From positions 62,001 through 126,000 of the forward strand of contig NZ_JBGCCT010000009.1 of NCBI RefSeq assembly GCF_041260665.1: a stretch of DNA of 64,000 bases. The letters run 5' to 3'. This DNA comes from Catenulispora sp. GP43 (lineage in GTDB: Bacteria > Actinomycetota > Actinomycetes > Streptomycetales > Catenulisporaceae). Of the stretch, positions 25,802 through 34,647 are shown piece after piece. The translations under genes and the position numbers were made by a program. Every line of letters begins with the position of its first letter. The stretch's first letter is position 1. The notes under the pieces are model-generated. The model worked only from the letters and a program-made list of their open reading frames with translations. It made no database searches and was not told the DNA's origin.

Positions 25802-27082
25802 ATGAGCAGTTCAGAAGGCATATCCGAAGGCCCGCCCGAAGGCCCGCCGCACCGCTCCCGGATGCCGGCGCTGCGGGTGATGCTGCTGGGGCTGCACGGG
25901 CTCTTCTTCGCGCTGCTGCTGGTCGGCCTGGTCGGCTCGGGACGGCCGGTGGCGTGGCTGGTCGGCGCGGCGCTGGCGGCGGTGTACGCGCTCGGCGTCG
26001 CGGGCCACGCTGATACCCGGCGGTCGGCCTCGCTGGGGTGGCTGGCGGCGATCGTGGCGCTGTGGGTCGCGCTGGTGGTGATCGCGCCGTCCACCGCCTG
26101 GGTCGCGTTCCCGCTGTACTTCCTGGTGCTGCACCTGCTGCCGCGGCCGTGGTCGCTCCTGTCCGTCGCGGCGATCACCGCGACCGTGGTGGCCACGCAG
26201 GCCACGACGAGCGGCGGCCTGACCGCCGCGAAGGTGATCGGGCCGTGCGCGGGCGCGGTGGTGGCGGTGCTGACGGCGTACGGCTACGTCGGGATGTACC
26301 GCGAGAGCCGGCGCCGCCAGCTTCTGCTCGAGGAGCTGGTGCGGGCGCAGGCCGAGCTGGCGGCCTCGCAGCGGGAGGCAGGACGGCTGGCGGAGCGGCA
26401 GCGGCTGGCGCGGGAGATCCACGACACGCTGGCGCAGGGCCTGTCCAGCATCGTGCTGCTGGCGCGGGGCGCGGAGAACGGCCTGCCGGAGGAGGCCGCG
26501 GGGCGGGTCCGGGAGATCCGGGAGACGGCGAGCGCCAACCTCGCCGAGGCGCGGCGCTTCGTGGCCGGGCTGACGCCGCCGGCGCTGGACGGCTCGACGC
26601 TGGCGGAGGCGGTACGGCGGATCGCCGCCGGGCACGCGCGGGTGGAGTTCCGGCTCGACGGGGAGCCGTACGCGCTGCCGATGGAGGCCGAGGTCGCGCT
26701 GCTCCGGGCGGCGCAGGAGGCGCTGGCCAACGTGGAGCGGCATGCGGGGGCGGCGCACGCGGCGGTGACCCTGGCCTACCACGACGACCAGGTGACGCTG
26801 GACGTGTTCGACGACGGGTGCGGGTTCGACAGCGCCGCGGCGACCGGCGGACGCTTCGGGCTGCACGGGATGCGCGAGCGGATCTCGGAGTTCGGCGGGA
26901 CGCTGACGATCGAGTCGGCGCGCGGCGAGGGGACGGCGGTCGCGGTGGCGCTGCCCGCGCAGCGGGGGGATGGTGCGGCGGTCGAGGTTCAGGCGGTCGA
27001 GACCCAGACGGTCGAGGTCCAGGCGGCCACAGTCCAGCCGACCGCGTTCGCGCCGCCACCCCGCCCCGAGGCCGTCCGGTGA
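25802..27082 (+). CDS. NarL-type sensor histidine kinase
   Basis: A 426-residue kinase. Four or five membrane helices lie in residues 24-165, followed by a short coiled segment (LLLEELVRAQAELAASQREA). The HisKA_3 dimerisation domain has H207 in REIHDTLAQGL, and the HATPase domain shows the N box AQEALANVERHA and G boxes FDDGCGF and GLHGMRERI. The C-terminal 40 residues are low-complexity VQAVETQTVEVQAA repeats. It phosphorylates the regulator encoded next, whose GTG overlaps the kinase stop by 4 bases. The divergent ABC exporter is the likely target operon; the signal is unknown but may be a membrane-active compound. Confidence 0.93.
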   Translation: MSSSEGISEGPPEGPPHRSRMPALRVMLLGLHGLFFALLLVGLVGSGRPVAWLVGAALAAVYALGVAGHADTRRSASLGWLAAIVALWVALVVIAPSTAWVAFPLYFLVLHLLPRPWSLLSVAAITATVVATQATTSGGLTAAKVIGPCAGAVVAVLTAYGYVGMYRESRRRQLLLEELVRAQAELAASQREAGRLAERQRLAREIHDTLAQGLSSIVLLARGAENGLPEEAAGRVREIRETASANLAEARRFVAGLTPPALDGSTLAEAVRRIAAGHARVEFRLDGEPYALPMEAEVALLRAAQEALANVERHAGAAHAAVTLAYHDDQVTLDVFDDGCGFDSAAATGGRFGLHGMRERISEFGGTLTIESARGEGTAVAVALPAQRGDGAAVEVQAVETQTVEVQAATVQPTAFAPPPRPEAVR

Positions 27083-27720
27083 TCCGCGTCCTGCTCGTCG
27101 ACGACCACCCGGTCGTCCGGCGCGGACTGTCCGCGGTCCTGGACGACCTCCCCGAGATCGAGCGGATCGGCGAGGCCGCCGACGGCGCCGAGGCCCTGCG
27201 CCTCCTGGACCGCGCCGAGGCCGAGGGCGCGCCGGCCCCCGACCTGGTCCTCATGGACCTGCAGATGGCCCCCGGCATGCACGGCATCGAGGCCACCCGC
27301 CGCATCCGGGCGCGCCCGAATCCGCCGGCCGTCCTGATCCTGACCACCTACAGCACCGACGCCGACATCCTGGCCGCGGTCGAGGCCGGGGCCACCGGCT
27401 ACCTGCTGAAGGACGCGCCGCCGGAGGAGCTGGCCGCGGCCGTGCGGGCCGCCGCGCGCGGCGAGACTGTGCTGGCCCCGCCGGTGGCCGCGCGGCTGCT
27501 GGGCCGGGTGCGCGCCGACCGGCCGGCGCTGTCCCAGCGCGAGGCCGAGATCCTGGAGCTGGTGGCCGCCGGGCTGGGCAACCGGCAGATCTCGCGCAAG
27601 CTGTTCATCAGCGAGGCGACCGTCAAGACCCATCTGGTGCACGTCTTCGGCAAGCTCGGGGTGGACAGCCGGACCGCGGCCGTGGCCGCCGCCGTGCAGG
27701 CGGGCCTGATCCGCCTGTGA
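27079..27720 (+). CDS. NarL/FixJ-family response regulator
   Basis: A 213-residue regulator. The receiver domain has the acidic pair D8/D9, the phospho-acceptor D60 (LVLMDLQM), the conserved T in LILTTYS and K in YLLKDAPPEEL. The C-terminal LuxR-type helix-turn-helix (LSQREAEILELVAAGLGNRQ, then FISEATVKTHLVHVFGKLGV) binds DNA. Start is the GTG at 27079, overlapping the kinase gene (GTGA), so the two are coupled. Confidence 0.95.
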   Translation: MIRVLLVDDHPVVRRGLSAVLDDLPEIERIGEAADGAEALRLLDRAEAEGAPAPDLVLMDLQMAPGMHGIEATRRIRARPNPPAVLILTTYSTDADILAAVEAGATGYLLKDAPPEELAAAVRAAARGETVLAPPVAARLLGRVRADRPALSQREAEILELVAAGLGNRQISRKLFISEATVKTHLVHVFGKLGVDSRTAAVAAAVQAGLIRL

Positions 27721-27760
27721 CTCCCGCCTGGTCCGCCTGTAACTGCCGGGGGACCGGTCG

Positions 27761-27766
27761 TAGGGT
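27761..27766 (+). promoter_or_regulatory. -10 box of a leaderless promoter (aldo/keto reductase)
   Basis: TAGGGT ends 6 bases before the ATG at 27773, with no ribosome site between. Confidence 0.5.
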
Positions 27767-27772
27767 TACCTC

Positions 27773-28774
27773 ATGGAATTCCGTCATCTCGGCCGTTCCG
27801 GCCTGATCATCAGCGAGATCGCCTACGGCAACTGGATCACCCACGGCTCGCAGGTGGAGGAGGACGCCGCGCTGGCCTGCGTGCGCGCCGCCCTGGACGC
27901 GGGGATCACCACCTTCGACACGGCCGACGTGTACGCCGGCACCCGGGCCGAGGCCGTGATGGGCCGGGCGCTGACCGGCGAGCGGCGCGAGGGGCTGGAG
28001 ATCTTCACCAAGGTCTTCTGGCCGACCGGCCCGGGGCGCAACGACCGCGGCCTGTCGCGCAAGCACATCATGGAGTCGATCAACGGCTCGCTGAAGCGGC
28101 TGCAGACCGACTACGTCGACCTGTACCAGGCGCACCGGTACGACTATTCGACGCCGCTGGAGGAGACGATGACGGCCTACGCCGACGTCGTGCGCTCCGG
28201 CAAGGCGCTCTACATCGGCGTGTCGGAGTGGAAGGCCTCGGAGATCCGCGCCGCCAAGGCCCTGGCCGACGAGTTGAAGATCCAGCTGATCTCCAACCAG
28301 CCGCAGTACTCGATGCTGTGGCGGGTCATCGAGGGCGAGGTGGTCCCGACCTGCGAGGAGCTGGGGGTGGGCCAGATCGTCTGGTCCCCGATCGCCCAGG
28401 GCATCCTGACCGGCAAGTACCTGCCCGGCGGCGAGCTGCCGGCCGGCTCGCGCGCCACCGACGAGAACTCCGGCGCCAACTTCATGCGCGACCTGGTCGC
28501 CAACCAGGGCCTGCTGGAGGCGGTGCAGCGGCTGAAGCCGATCGCGGAGTCGGTGGACCTGTCGATGGCGCAGCTGGCCGTGGCGTGGGTGCTGCAGAAC
28601 CCGAACGTCTCGGCGGCGATCATCGGCGCCTCGCGTCCGGAGCAGGTGACCGAGAACGTCAAGGCGGCCGGCGTGAAGCTCCCGGCGGAGGTGCTGAAGC
28701 AGATCGACGACGTGCTCGGCGAGTACGTGGTGCGCGACCCCGCGCGGACCGTGTCGCCGGCCAAGCGGCCGTGA
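27773..28774 (+). CDS. Aldo/keto reductase, Kv-beta-like
   Basis: A 333-residue NADPH-dependent oxidoreductase. The catalytic tetrad is complete: D49 and Y54 in FDTADVYA, K80 in IFTKVFWP and H121 in LYQAHRYD. The C-terminal cofactor motif AAIIGASRPEQVTEN is present. The sequence is closest to the voltage-gated potassium channel beta-subunit-like branch of the superfamily (YRHLGRSGL-type start and SQPQYSM-like loop). The substrate is unknown. It stands alone, with a leaderless start. Confidence 0.93.
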   Translation: MEFRHLGRSGLIISEIAYGNWITHGSQVEEDAALACVRAALDAGITTFDTADVYAGTRAEAVMGRALTGERREGLEIFTKVFWPTGPGRNDRGLSRKHIMESINGSLKRLQTDYVDLYQAHRYDYSTPLEETMTAYADVVRSGKALYIGVSEWKASEIRAAKALADELKIQLISNQPQYSMLWRVIEGEVVPTCEELGVGQIVWSPIAQGILTGKYLPGGELPAGSRATDENSGANFMRDLVANQGLLEAVQRLKPIAESVDLSMAQLAVAWVLQNPNVSAAIIGASRPEQVTENVKAAGVKLPAEVLKQIDDVLGEYVVRDPARTVSPAKRP

Positions 28775-28828
28775 CGGCGGCCCGCGGCGGCTGTCTATCA
28801 GAAGCCTGACAAGGAGGCTATGCTCCGG

Positions 28829-28844
28829 TGTGACCGCGATCACA
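28829..28844. promoter_or_regulatory. CRP/GlxR-type operator upstream of the S1 protease
   Basis: TGTGACCGCGATCACA is a perfect TGTGA-N6-TCACA palindrome with its centre 30 bases before the protease ATG. A second TCACA half site follows at 28848-28852. TATGCT at 28819-28824 could be the -10 box, which would put the operator over the transcription start and predict repression. Confidence 0.7.
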
Positions 28845-28866
28845 CGATCACACCAGGAGCTCTCCC

Positions 28867-30225
28867 ATGAGGGGAAAAGCCGTCGTCGCGCGGTTCGGGG
28901 CGCTCGCCGCCGGACTGCTCGCCGCCGTCGTCGCGATACCGGACGGGGCCCAGGCCGGGACACCGGGACCGGCGCCCGCCCTGACCGCCCCGTCCGCCCG
29001 CACCGTCCTGACCGACGCCCAGGTCGCCGCGCTCAGCCCGGACGCGCAGGCCGCGCGGCTGGCCCCGCTGCGCGCCGTCGCCGACGCGGTGGGGGCCGCC
29101 GGGCGGGGCAGCGCCGCCGACGTGTACGGCAACCTGGCCATCGACGCGGGCCGGGACGTGGTGACCGTCTATCTCACCGACACCGCGCAGGCGGCGCGGG
29201 TACTGGCGGCGGCGCGCGCCGCCAACCCAGGGGTCGACAGTTCCCTGATCCGCTTCCAGAAGGCGGCCGCCACACACGCCGCGCTGGACGCCGCCGCGCA
29301 GCGCGTCGTGGCGCTGGCCGACGCCGGGAAGCTGCCGGTGCACGTCGACCTGGTCGGCCCGGCCGGCGACGCCTCCGGGCTCGAGCTCGACGTGGCGGAC
29401 CCGGCCACGGCGCCGGCCGCGCTCCGGGCTCCGGTGCCGGCCGTGGGCGGCGCGGCGGCGGCCCCGAACCTGGCCGCGTCCCTCGGCGTGCCGCTGGTCT
29501 ACCGGCAGGGGCACTCGCTGCAGGCCAAGTCGTGGGCGAACACGAAGTGGGAGGACAGCACGCCGTTCATCGGCGGCGACGCGATCACCGGCAGCGGCAG
29601 CGGACACGGCTGCACCGCGGGGCTACCGGCCGTCCGCAAGTCCGACAACCACCCGATCATGGTGACCGCGGCGCACTGCTTCGGCGTCGGCACGAAGGTG
29701 TACACCCGGGCCGGGACGCCGGGCGACTACAGCAACGGGCTGAAGGGCAACTACGTCGGCACCGTCACGGCGCGGGTCGAGGAATGGGACGCGGAGACCA
29801 TCGACGGCGCGAACAACAACGCCGACGAGTCCGACACCACGGGTTGGATGCGGCTGACCAGCTTCGCCTATTCCTACAACGGGGACTATGTGTGCCACGA
29901 CGGGCAACGGTCGTACTTCATGGGGCACCCGACGCCCTGCAACATCAAGGTGACCAACCAGGACATGTACTGCGGGCCGAGCACCGGGTGCCCGGGGCTG
30001 TCGTACACGGCCCGCGGTGTGTGGGGCGACGCGGTGAACAACGGCTGGGGCGCGGCCGGCGGGGACAGCGGCGCGACGATGTTCGCGGTCGAACCCGGCG
30101 GGGTACGCCAGGCGCGCGGGCTGTTGTCCGACGGGACTCCCGGTGACGGGACTCCCGGTGTCTTCTGGACAGAGGCGACCGACATCTTCGACTACTACGG
30201 GTTGACCTTGAATCCGCAGACCTGA
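28867..30225 (+). CDS. Secreted trypsin-like serine protease (S1 family)
   Basis: A 452-residue protein with a signal peptide (MRGKAVVARFGALAAGLLAA, cleavage near AQAG), a pro-region of about 190 residues, and a C-terminal chymotrypsin-fold domain. H270 in VTAAHCFG and S401 in GGDSGATMF are the catalytic His and Ser; the Asp probably lies in AETIDGANNNADE. Cysteines such as HGC, AHC, YVC and MYC can form disulfides. The layout resembles the S1 streptogrisin-like proteases of actinomycetes. AGGAG lies 7 bases before the ATG. A CRP-type operator upstream suggests carbon-source control. Confidence 0.88.
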   Translation: MRGKAVVARFGALAAGLLAAVVAIPDGAQAGTPGPAPALTAPSARTVLTDAQVAALSPDAQAARLAPLRAVADAVGAAGRGSAADVYGNLAIDAGRDVVTVYLTDTAQAARVLAAARAANPGVDSSLIRFQKAAATHAALDAAAQRVVALADAGKLPVHVDLVGPAGDASGLELDVADPATAPAALRAPVPAVGGAAAAPNLAASLGVPLVYRQGHSLQAKSWANTKWEDSTPFIGGDAITGSGSGHGCTAGLPAVRKSDNHPIMVTAAHCFGVGTKVYTRAGTPGDYSNGLKGNYVGTVTARVEEWDAETIDGANNNADESDTTGWMRLTSFAYSYNGDYVCHDGQRSYFMGHPTPCNIKVTNQDMYCGPSTGCPGLSYTARGVWGDAVNNGWGAAGGDSGATMFAVEPGGVRQARGLLSDGTPGDGTPGVFWTEATDIFDYYGLTLNPQT

Positions 30226-30232
30226 TCCCCTG

Positions 30233-30280
30233 GTCGTAGCTTGGAGAAGTCGTGGCTTGGAGAAGTCGTGGCTTGGAGAA
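30233..30280. repeat. Three 16-bp direct repeats
   Basis: GTCGTGGCTTGGAGAA (first copy GTCGTAGC...) occurs three times in tandem in the gap between the protease stop and the phosphopantetheinyl transferase start. Two copies are identical and one has a single base change. Confidence 0.9.
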
Positions 30281-30301
30281 CCGGGCCGGTGCAGAACGGA
30301 G

Positions 30302-30958
30302 ATGCGCGGCGTGCTGGCGAGTCTGCTCCCGCCGGAGGTGGCGGTCGAAGAGATCTTCGGCGATCCCGAGGACGCGGTGCTGTTCCCCGGTGAGGAGGCG
30401 GTCGTCGCGCGGGCCGTGGACAAGCGGCGGCTGGAGTACACCACGACGCGGCATCTGGCCCGGACCGCGCTGGCCCGGCTCGGGCTGCCGCCGGTCGCGA
30501 TCGGGACCGGCGGCAACCGGGAGCCTTTGTGGCCGGCCGGGATCGTGGGGAGCATGACGCACTGCCGGGGGTACCGGGCGGTGGCGGTCGCGCGGGCCGG
30601 GGCCGGGGCGGCCGGGCTCGGGATCGACGCCGAGCCGCACGGGCCGCTGCCGGAGGGCGTCTTCGACACCATCGCGCGGCCGGACGAGATGCCGGCGCTG
30701 GAGGCGCTGGCGGCGGAGCGGCCGCGGGTGCGGTGGGACCGGCTGGTGTTCAGCGCGAAGGAGTCGGTGTACAAGGCGTGGTTCCCGGTGGCGCGGCGGT
30801 GGCTGGGCTTCGGGGAGGCGTCGGTGGGGTTCGTGCCGGTCGAGGAGATGTCCGGCACGTTCACCGCGCGGATCCTGCAGAGCGGCGCGCCGATCACCGA
30901 GATGTCCGGTCGTTGGACGATCGAATCAGGGCTCGTGCTCACCGCTGTCATGGTCTGA
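30302..30958 (+). CDS. 4'-phosphopantetheinyl transferase (Sfp/EntD type)
   Basis: A 218-residue enzyme that moves the phosphopantetheine arm of CoA onto carrier proteins of fatty acid, polyketide or nonribosomal peptide synthesis. The magnesium-binding GIDAEPHG and the FSAKESVYKAWFP motif are both present; SMTHCRGYRAVAVAR is the SxxHxxG-type CoA-binding motif. It resembles the EntD branch with its N-terminal LPPEVAVEEIFGD stretch. AACGGAG precedes the ATG at 30302; the frame extends further 5' only through the 16-bp repeats. No synthase gene is in the window, so it probably serves one elsewhere in the genome. Confidence 0.93.
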   Translation: MRGVLASLLPPEVAVEEIFGDPEDAVLFPGEEAVVARAVDKRRLEYTTTRHLARTALARLGLPPVAIGTGGNREPLWPAGIVGSMTHCRGYRAVAVARAGAGAAGLGIDAEPHGPLPEGVFDTIARPDEMPALEALAAERPRVRWDRLVFSAKESVYKAWFPVARRWLGFGEASVGFVPVEEMSGTFTARILQSGAPITEMSGRWTIESGLVLTAVMV

Positions 30959-30997
30959 GACGGTTTGCCCGCGGGACGGGCCGGGCAGGTTCCGGCC

Positions 30998-31510
30998 GTG
31001 GCGCTCTCCGTGGGTTTCGAAGGCACCGACCAGCCCTCATCCGTCATCTCCTCCAGCGTCGAGGCGATCGCCGCCGGGACGATGGTCCTGTCGCTGGCCA
31101 CCGCCGACCCCTCGGGCACCCCGCACGCGAACATGGCGTTCTTCGCGCTGGGGAGCGAGTTCGACGTCTTCTTCGTCAGCGAGCCGAGCACGCGGCACGG
31201 ACAGAACTCCGCGGCGCGGACGGCGGCGTCCGCGGCGATCTGGCTGCCGCCGCCGGAGTTCGGCGAGGGGCTGCGCGGGATGCAGCTGAGCGGGGAGTGC
31301 GGGGCGGTCGTGGGGACGGAGGCCGAGGCGGCGTTCGAGGCGTACCGGGGGCGCTTCCCGTCGTTCGGGGGCGACGCGGCGGCGCGTGCCGCTTATCTCG
31401 ACGGGACCGGCGCGGCGAGTCTGTACCGGTTGCGGGTGGACCGGCTGCGGCTGGTCGACGAGCCGCACCTCGGCCGGCGCAACTACATGGAGCTCAGGGT
31501 CCTGCGGTAA
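30998..31510 (+). CDS. Pyridoxamine 5'-phosphate oxidase-fold (PPOX) protein
   Basis: A 170-residue protein with the split-barrel flavin-binding fold (SSVEAIAAGTMVLSLATADP, then GTPHANMAFFALGSEFDVFF, ending LVDEPHLGRRNYMELRVL). Relatives bind FMN, F420 or haem and often reduce small molecules or are of unknown role. The GTG at 30998 is preferred over the upstream TTG at 30965 because the conserved part starts soon after it. It lies 39 bases after the phosphopantetheinyl transferase, probably in the same transcript. The cofactor cannot be told from sequence alone. Confidence 0.8.
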   Translation: MALSVGFEGTDQPSSVISSSVEAIAAGTMVLSLATADPSGTPHANMAFFALGSEFDVFFVSEPSTRHGQNSAARTAASAAIWLPPPEFGEGLRGMQLSGECGAVVGTEAEAAFEAYRGRFPSFGGDAAARAAYLDGTGAASLYRLRVDRLRLVDEPHLGRRNYMELRVLR

Positions 31511-31605
31511 GGGGCGCCGATCCCGGTTTTTCTTTCCTCCGCGCCGCCGTCGCCGCGCGCGACGGCTCGCGGCGGGAGTCTGTGACGTGGCACTTCGGTC
31601 AGACG

Positions 31606-31635
31606 TTGTGGTTGCGGCCCGCAATCAGGTAAACA
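31606..31635 (+). promoter_or_regulatory. Candidate promoter of the kinase-like gene
   Basis: TTGTGG (31606-31611), an 18-base spacer and TAAACA (31630-31635) end 7 bases before the GTG at 31643. No ribosome site is seen, so the transcript may be leaderless. Confidence 0.35.
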
Positions 31636-31642
31636 GGCCTGC

Positions 31643-34579
31643 GTGAGGAACGGGCTGGTCGAGGGCGTGTCGCTGCGCGCGGTGCTGCGGGAGTCAGGGG
31701 CGATGGCGCCGGAGGCCGCGGCCTCGGTGCTGGCCGGAATGCTGGTGACGTTGGCCGTGGCGCACGGCGACGTGCGCCCGGAGCACGTCAGCGTGGACGG
31801 CGCGGGAGGTATCGCGCTGACCGACTTCGGCGGCGCGGGGGCCCGCTTTGTGCCGAACGCCCCCTCGTACATGGCCCCCGAACGCCTCAAAGGCGGCCTG
31901 GCGAGCGAGACCGCGGACGTCTTCAGCGCCACCGCGGTCTTCTTCGAATGCCTCACCAACGAGAGCCCCTTCGTCGCCGCGACCCGCGACGACCTGACGG
32001 CACTGCACGAATACGCGGAGGTCATCGCCGAATTCGCGCCGCAGGACCTGCGCGCACTGACCCAGCACGGCCTGGCGCCGGACAAGGCACGCCGACCCGC
32101 CACCCCGCACGAGTTCCTCGAGGAGGTCACCGCCACCGCGAGCGCCGTGTACGGCACCGACTGGCAGCAGCGCGGCCGCGCACTGCTGGCCGGCTGGGCG
32201 GCGGCCGCCGCCGACGCGCAGGGGGCGGAGCTGGCGACGCCGGCGGGGCGGACGGAGGCGCCGCCGGTCGGGGAGCCGATCGATGAGGCGCTGCTGGGGG
32301 GCGGGGAGGCGGAGGCGACTGACGCCGCGCCCGACACTGCTGCCGACGCCGGGGCTGGCGCGGCGGTAGCGGAGGCCGCTGGCACGGCTGATGGTGGTGA
32401 CACGGCTAATGGTGCTGACGCCGCGGAGGAGATGCCGCCGCCGATCGGGGAACCGATCGATGACGCGCTACTCGGCACAGAAGAGCCGGCACCGGCGGAC
32501 CCCGAACCGGCCGCGAATCAGCCTGAGCACACCGCAGCCACCGACGACGAGGACTACGACTGGTTCAGCGGAGGCGCCAAGACGGAGCCCGAGCCAGTCG
32601 GCGCCGAGGCGGACGTTCTAGCGGCTTTCGATGGCGCACGCGCCGGACGAACCACCGAACCGGAGCCGACCCCTTACACGCCGAGCGGGTTCGACGTGTT
32701 CGCCGGCCGGTCGGGCGGCACGGCGGCGGAGGTCGAGGCTGAGGCCGAGTCCGAGCCGGTGAGCGGGATCTGGGACGAGCCGACGCCGGGTGCCGAGCCG
32801 GAGGACGAGGCCGTTGCCAGCGCGGGCGCGGGCGCAGGCGCCTGGGACGGCATTGGCGGCGAGCAGGATCCGGAAGCCGGGGACGAGGGACCGGAGGCTG
32901 CGGCGGTCGAGGATGGGCTCGGCGAGGTAGCCGGCGAGGCGGATTCGCCGGCGGAAGTGGCTGAGCCGATCGAAGACACGCTCGCCGAGGCGGATTCGCC
33001 GGCCGATGCGGCTGAGCCGGTCGAAGATGCGCTCGCCGAGGCGGATGGCGAGACAGATTCACTGGCCGGGGATGCTGAGCCGGTCGAGGCTGCGCTCGCC
33101 GAAGTGGCTGACGAGACAGATTCGCCGACCGATGCGGCCGAGCCGATCGAAGAAGCGCTCGCCGAGGCGGATGGCGAGACAGGTCCGCTGGCCGATGCGG
33201 CTGAATTCGCGGAGGCTGCGGCGAGCGATGATGCGCTCGCCGAGGCTATTGGCGAGACGGATTCGCTGGCCGAGGCCGCTGAGCCGGTCGAGGCTGCGGC
33301 GAGCACTGATGTGCTGGCCGATTCTGCCGAGCCGGTGGCGGCCGCGGCTGATGGTCTCGACTCGGAGGATGATTCCGAGTTCGAGCCGATGATCGAGGAC
33401 AGCAGCGAGCTTCTTGCGGCGTTCGATGCTTTCGCCCCGTCGACGCCGGCCGCCGAGCCCGAGCCCGAACTCGAAACCGAGGCCGAGGCCCAGCCGGCGC
33501 CGAGCGCCGAGCCTGTGCCGAACCCCGACCCGTTCGCCGGCCTCCAGCTCACCGGACTCGCGGCCGCCGATCTCGCACTCTCCGTGCCGGAAGCCGCCGA
33601 GCCGGAAGCAGCCGAGCCCGAGCCCGAAGCCACCGAGCCCGAAGCCGCGCCCGAAACCGAACCCGCCGACACCGACACCGACACCACCACAGACTCCGAC
33701 CTCGAAGACGACTGGGTCTTCCCCGCGAAGCCGAGCCCGAAGGTCCCGCGCTCGCTGTCCGCCTTCGCCTTGAGTCTGCCGAGCATGCCGCGGCCGCAGG
33801 AGGCCGAGGAGCCCAAGCCGGTGGTGCAGACCAGTGCGCCGGACGACTGGTTCCGGCCGGGGGTGGCCGAGCCGGTGGGCGAGGATGCCCATCACACGCA
33901 GGTGCTCAATCCGGATCGGGACAACACCATCGAGTCCGAGGCCACTCGGACGCTCGATGAGGTGCCCGCGGAAATGGCCGAGGGTAGCGGCAAGGTTGCG
34001 GCCGGTACGAAGGAAGTCGCGCGTGACGACGACGGCGACGACGAGGACGAGAACGAGGACGAGGACGACTTCGGCCCTCCCAGCGCCCCCGGCGGTCCCG
34101 GCGGACCGCGCCGGAAGACGCTCGTCGGGGCCGTGACCACCGCCGTGCTGCTCGTGGCGGGGGCCACCGCGGTGGTGCTCGGCGGGTCGGGGAAGGCTCC
34201 GCAGGGCACGGGTGCGACGCCCACCGAGACGGCCACGTCGAGTGCGCCCGCGGCCACCGCCGCGCCGACCGCGCCGACCGGGACCAACAACGGCTCCGAC
34301 ACCACGGCGTCCGCCACCGCCCCGAGCACGCACCACTCCTCGACGCACAGCCGCACCCGCGCGTCCTCCCCCAGCTCGACGACGCACTCGTCCAGCGACG
34401 AGACCCCGACGCACAGCTCTTCCAGCGAGACTTCCGCGAGCCAGTCGAGCTCTTCGTCGGCGCCGACCAGCAGCGCTCCGACGTCGACGACGAATTCCTG
34501 CATCCCGATCATCGTCCCGTGCGGGCCCACCACCAGCTCCACCGAAGGCGGCGGCAGCACCAAGACCCCCGGCAACTAG
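31643..34579 (+). CDS. Single-pass membrane protein with kinase C-lobe only, long acidic repeats and Ser/Thr-rich ectodomain
   Basis: A 978-residue protein. Residues 1-180 match only the C-lobe of a Ser/Thr kinase: a catalytic-loop-like HGDVRPEHV (41-49), DFG (61-63) and APE (78-80), followed by helices typical of the lobe. There is no glycine-rich loop, VAIK lysine or alpha-C glutamate, and the 130 bases upstream cannot encode an N-lobe. HRD is HGD. It should therefore be a pseudokinase or binding module. Residues 195-830 are acidic and repetitive: GEPID-E/D-ALLG occurs twice, and units like LAEADGETDSLADAAEPVE are repeated about six times. One helix (KTLVGAVTTAVLLVAGATAV) leads to a Ser/Thr-rich exterior tail with a Cys pair (CIPIIVPC) near the end. 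Confidence 0.82.
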   Translation: MRNGLVEGVSLRAVLRESGAMAPEAAASVLAGMLVTLAVAHGDVRPEHVSVDGAGGIALTDFGGAGARFVPNAPSYMAPERLKGGLASETADVFSATAVFFECLTNESPFVAATRDDLTALHEYAEVIAEFAPQDLRALTQHGLAPDKARRPATPHEFLEEVTATASAVYGTDWQQRGRALLAGWAAAAADAQGAELATPAGRTEAPPVGEPIDEALLGGGEAEATDAAPDTAADAGAGAAVAEAAGTADGGDTANGADAAEEMPPPIGEPIDDALLGTEEPAPADPEPAANQPEHTAATDDEDYDWFSGGAKTEPEPVGAEADVLAAFDGARAGRTTEPEPTPYTPSGFDVFAGRSGGTAAEVEAEAESEPVSGIWDEPTPGAEPEDEAVASAGAGAGAWDGIGGEQDPEAGDEGPEAAAVEDGLGEVAGEADSPAEVAEPIEDTLAEADSPADAAEPVEDALAEADGETDSLAGDAEPVEAALAEVADETDSPTDAAEPIEEALAEADGETGPLADAAEFAEAAASDDALAEAIGETDSLAEAAEPVEAAASTDVLADSAEPVAAAADGLDSEDDSEFEPMIEDSSELLAAFDAFAPSTPAAEPEPELETEAEAQPAPSAEPVPNPDPFAGLQLTGLAAADLALSVPEAAEPEAAEPEPEATEPEAAPETEPADTDTDTTTDSDLEDDWVFPAKPSPKVPRSLSAFALSLPSMPRPQEAEEPKPVVQTSAPDDWFRPGVAEPVGEDAHHTQVLNPDRDNTIESEATRTLDEVPAEMAEGSGKVAAGTKEVARDDDGDDEDENEDEDDFGPPSAPGGPGGPRRKTLVGAVTTAVLLVAGATAVVLGGSGKAPQGTGATPTETATSSAPAATAAPTAPTGTNNGSDTTASATAPSTHHSSTHSRTRASSPSSTTHSSSDETPTHSSSSETSASQSSSSSAPTSSAPTSTTNSCIPIIVPCGPTTSSTEGGGSTKTPGN
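32924..33350 (+). repeat. Degenerate in-frame repeats encoding acidic units of about 21 residues
   Basis: Within the kinase-like gene about six units of the pattern L-A-E-A-D-G-E-T-D-S-L-A-D-A-A-E-P-V-E-D/A-A lie in tandem, with visible similarity at the DNA level (CTCGCCGAGGCGGAT and GGCGAGACAGATTC recur). Unit lengths vary by a few codons. Confidence 0.75.
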
Positions 34580-34647
34580 GCACGCCGACAGGCCCAGGCA
34601 CCCGCCACTACTCCGAAAGCAGCCCGGCCGGCCCAGGCGCGCCGCCG

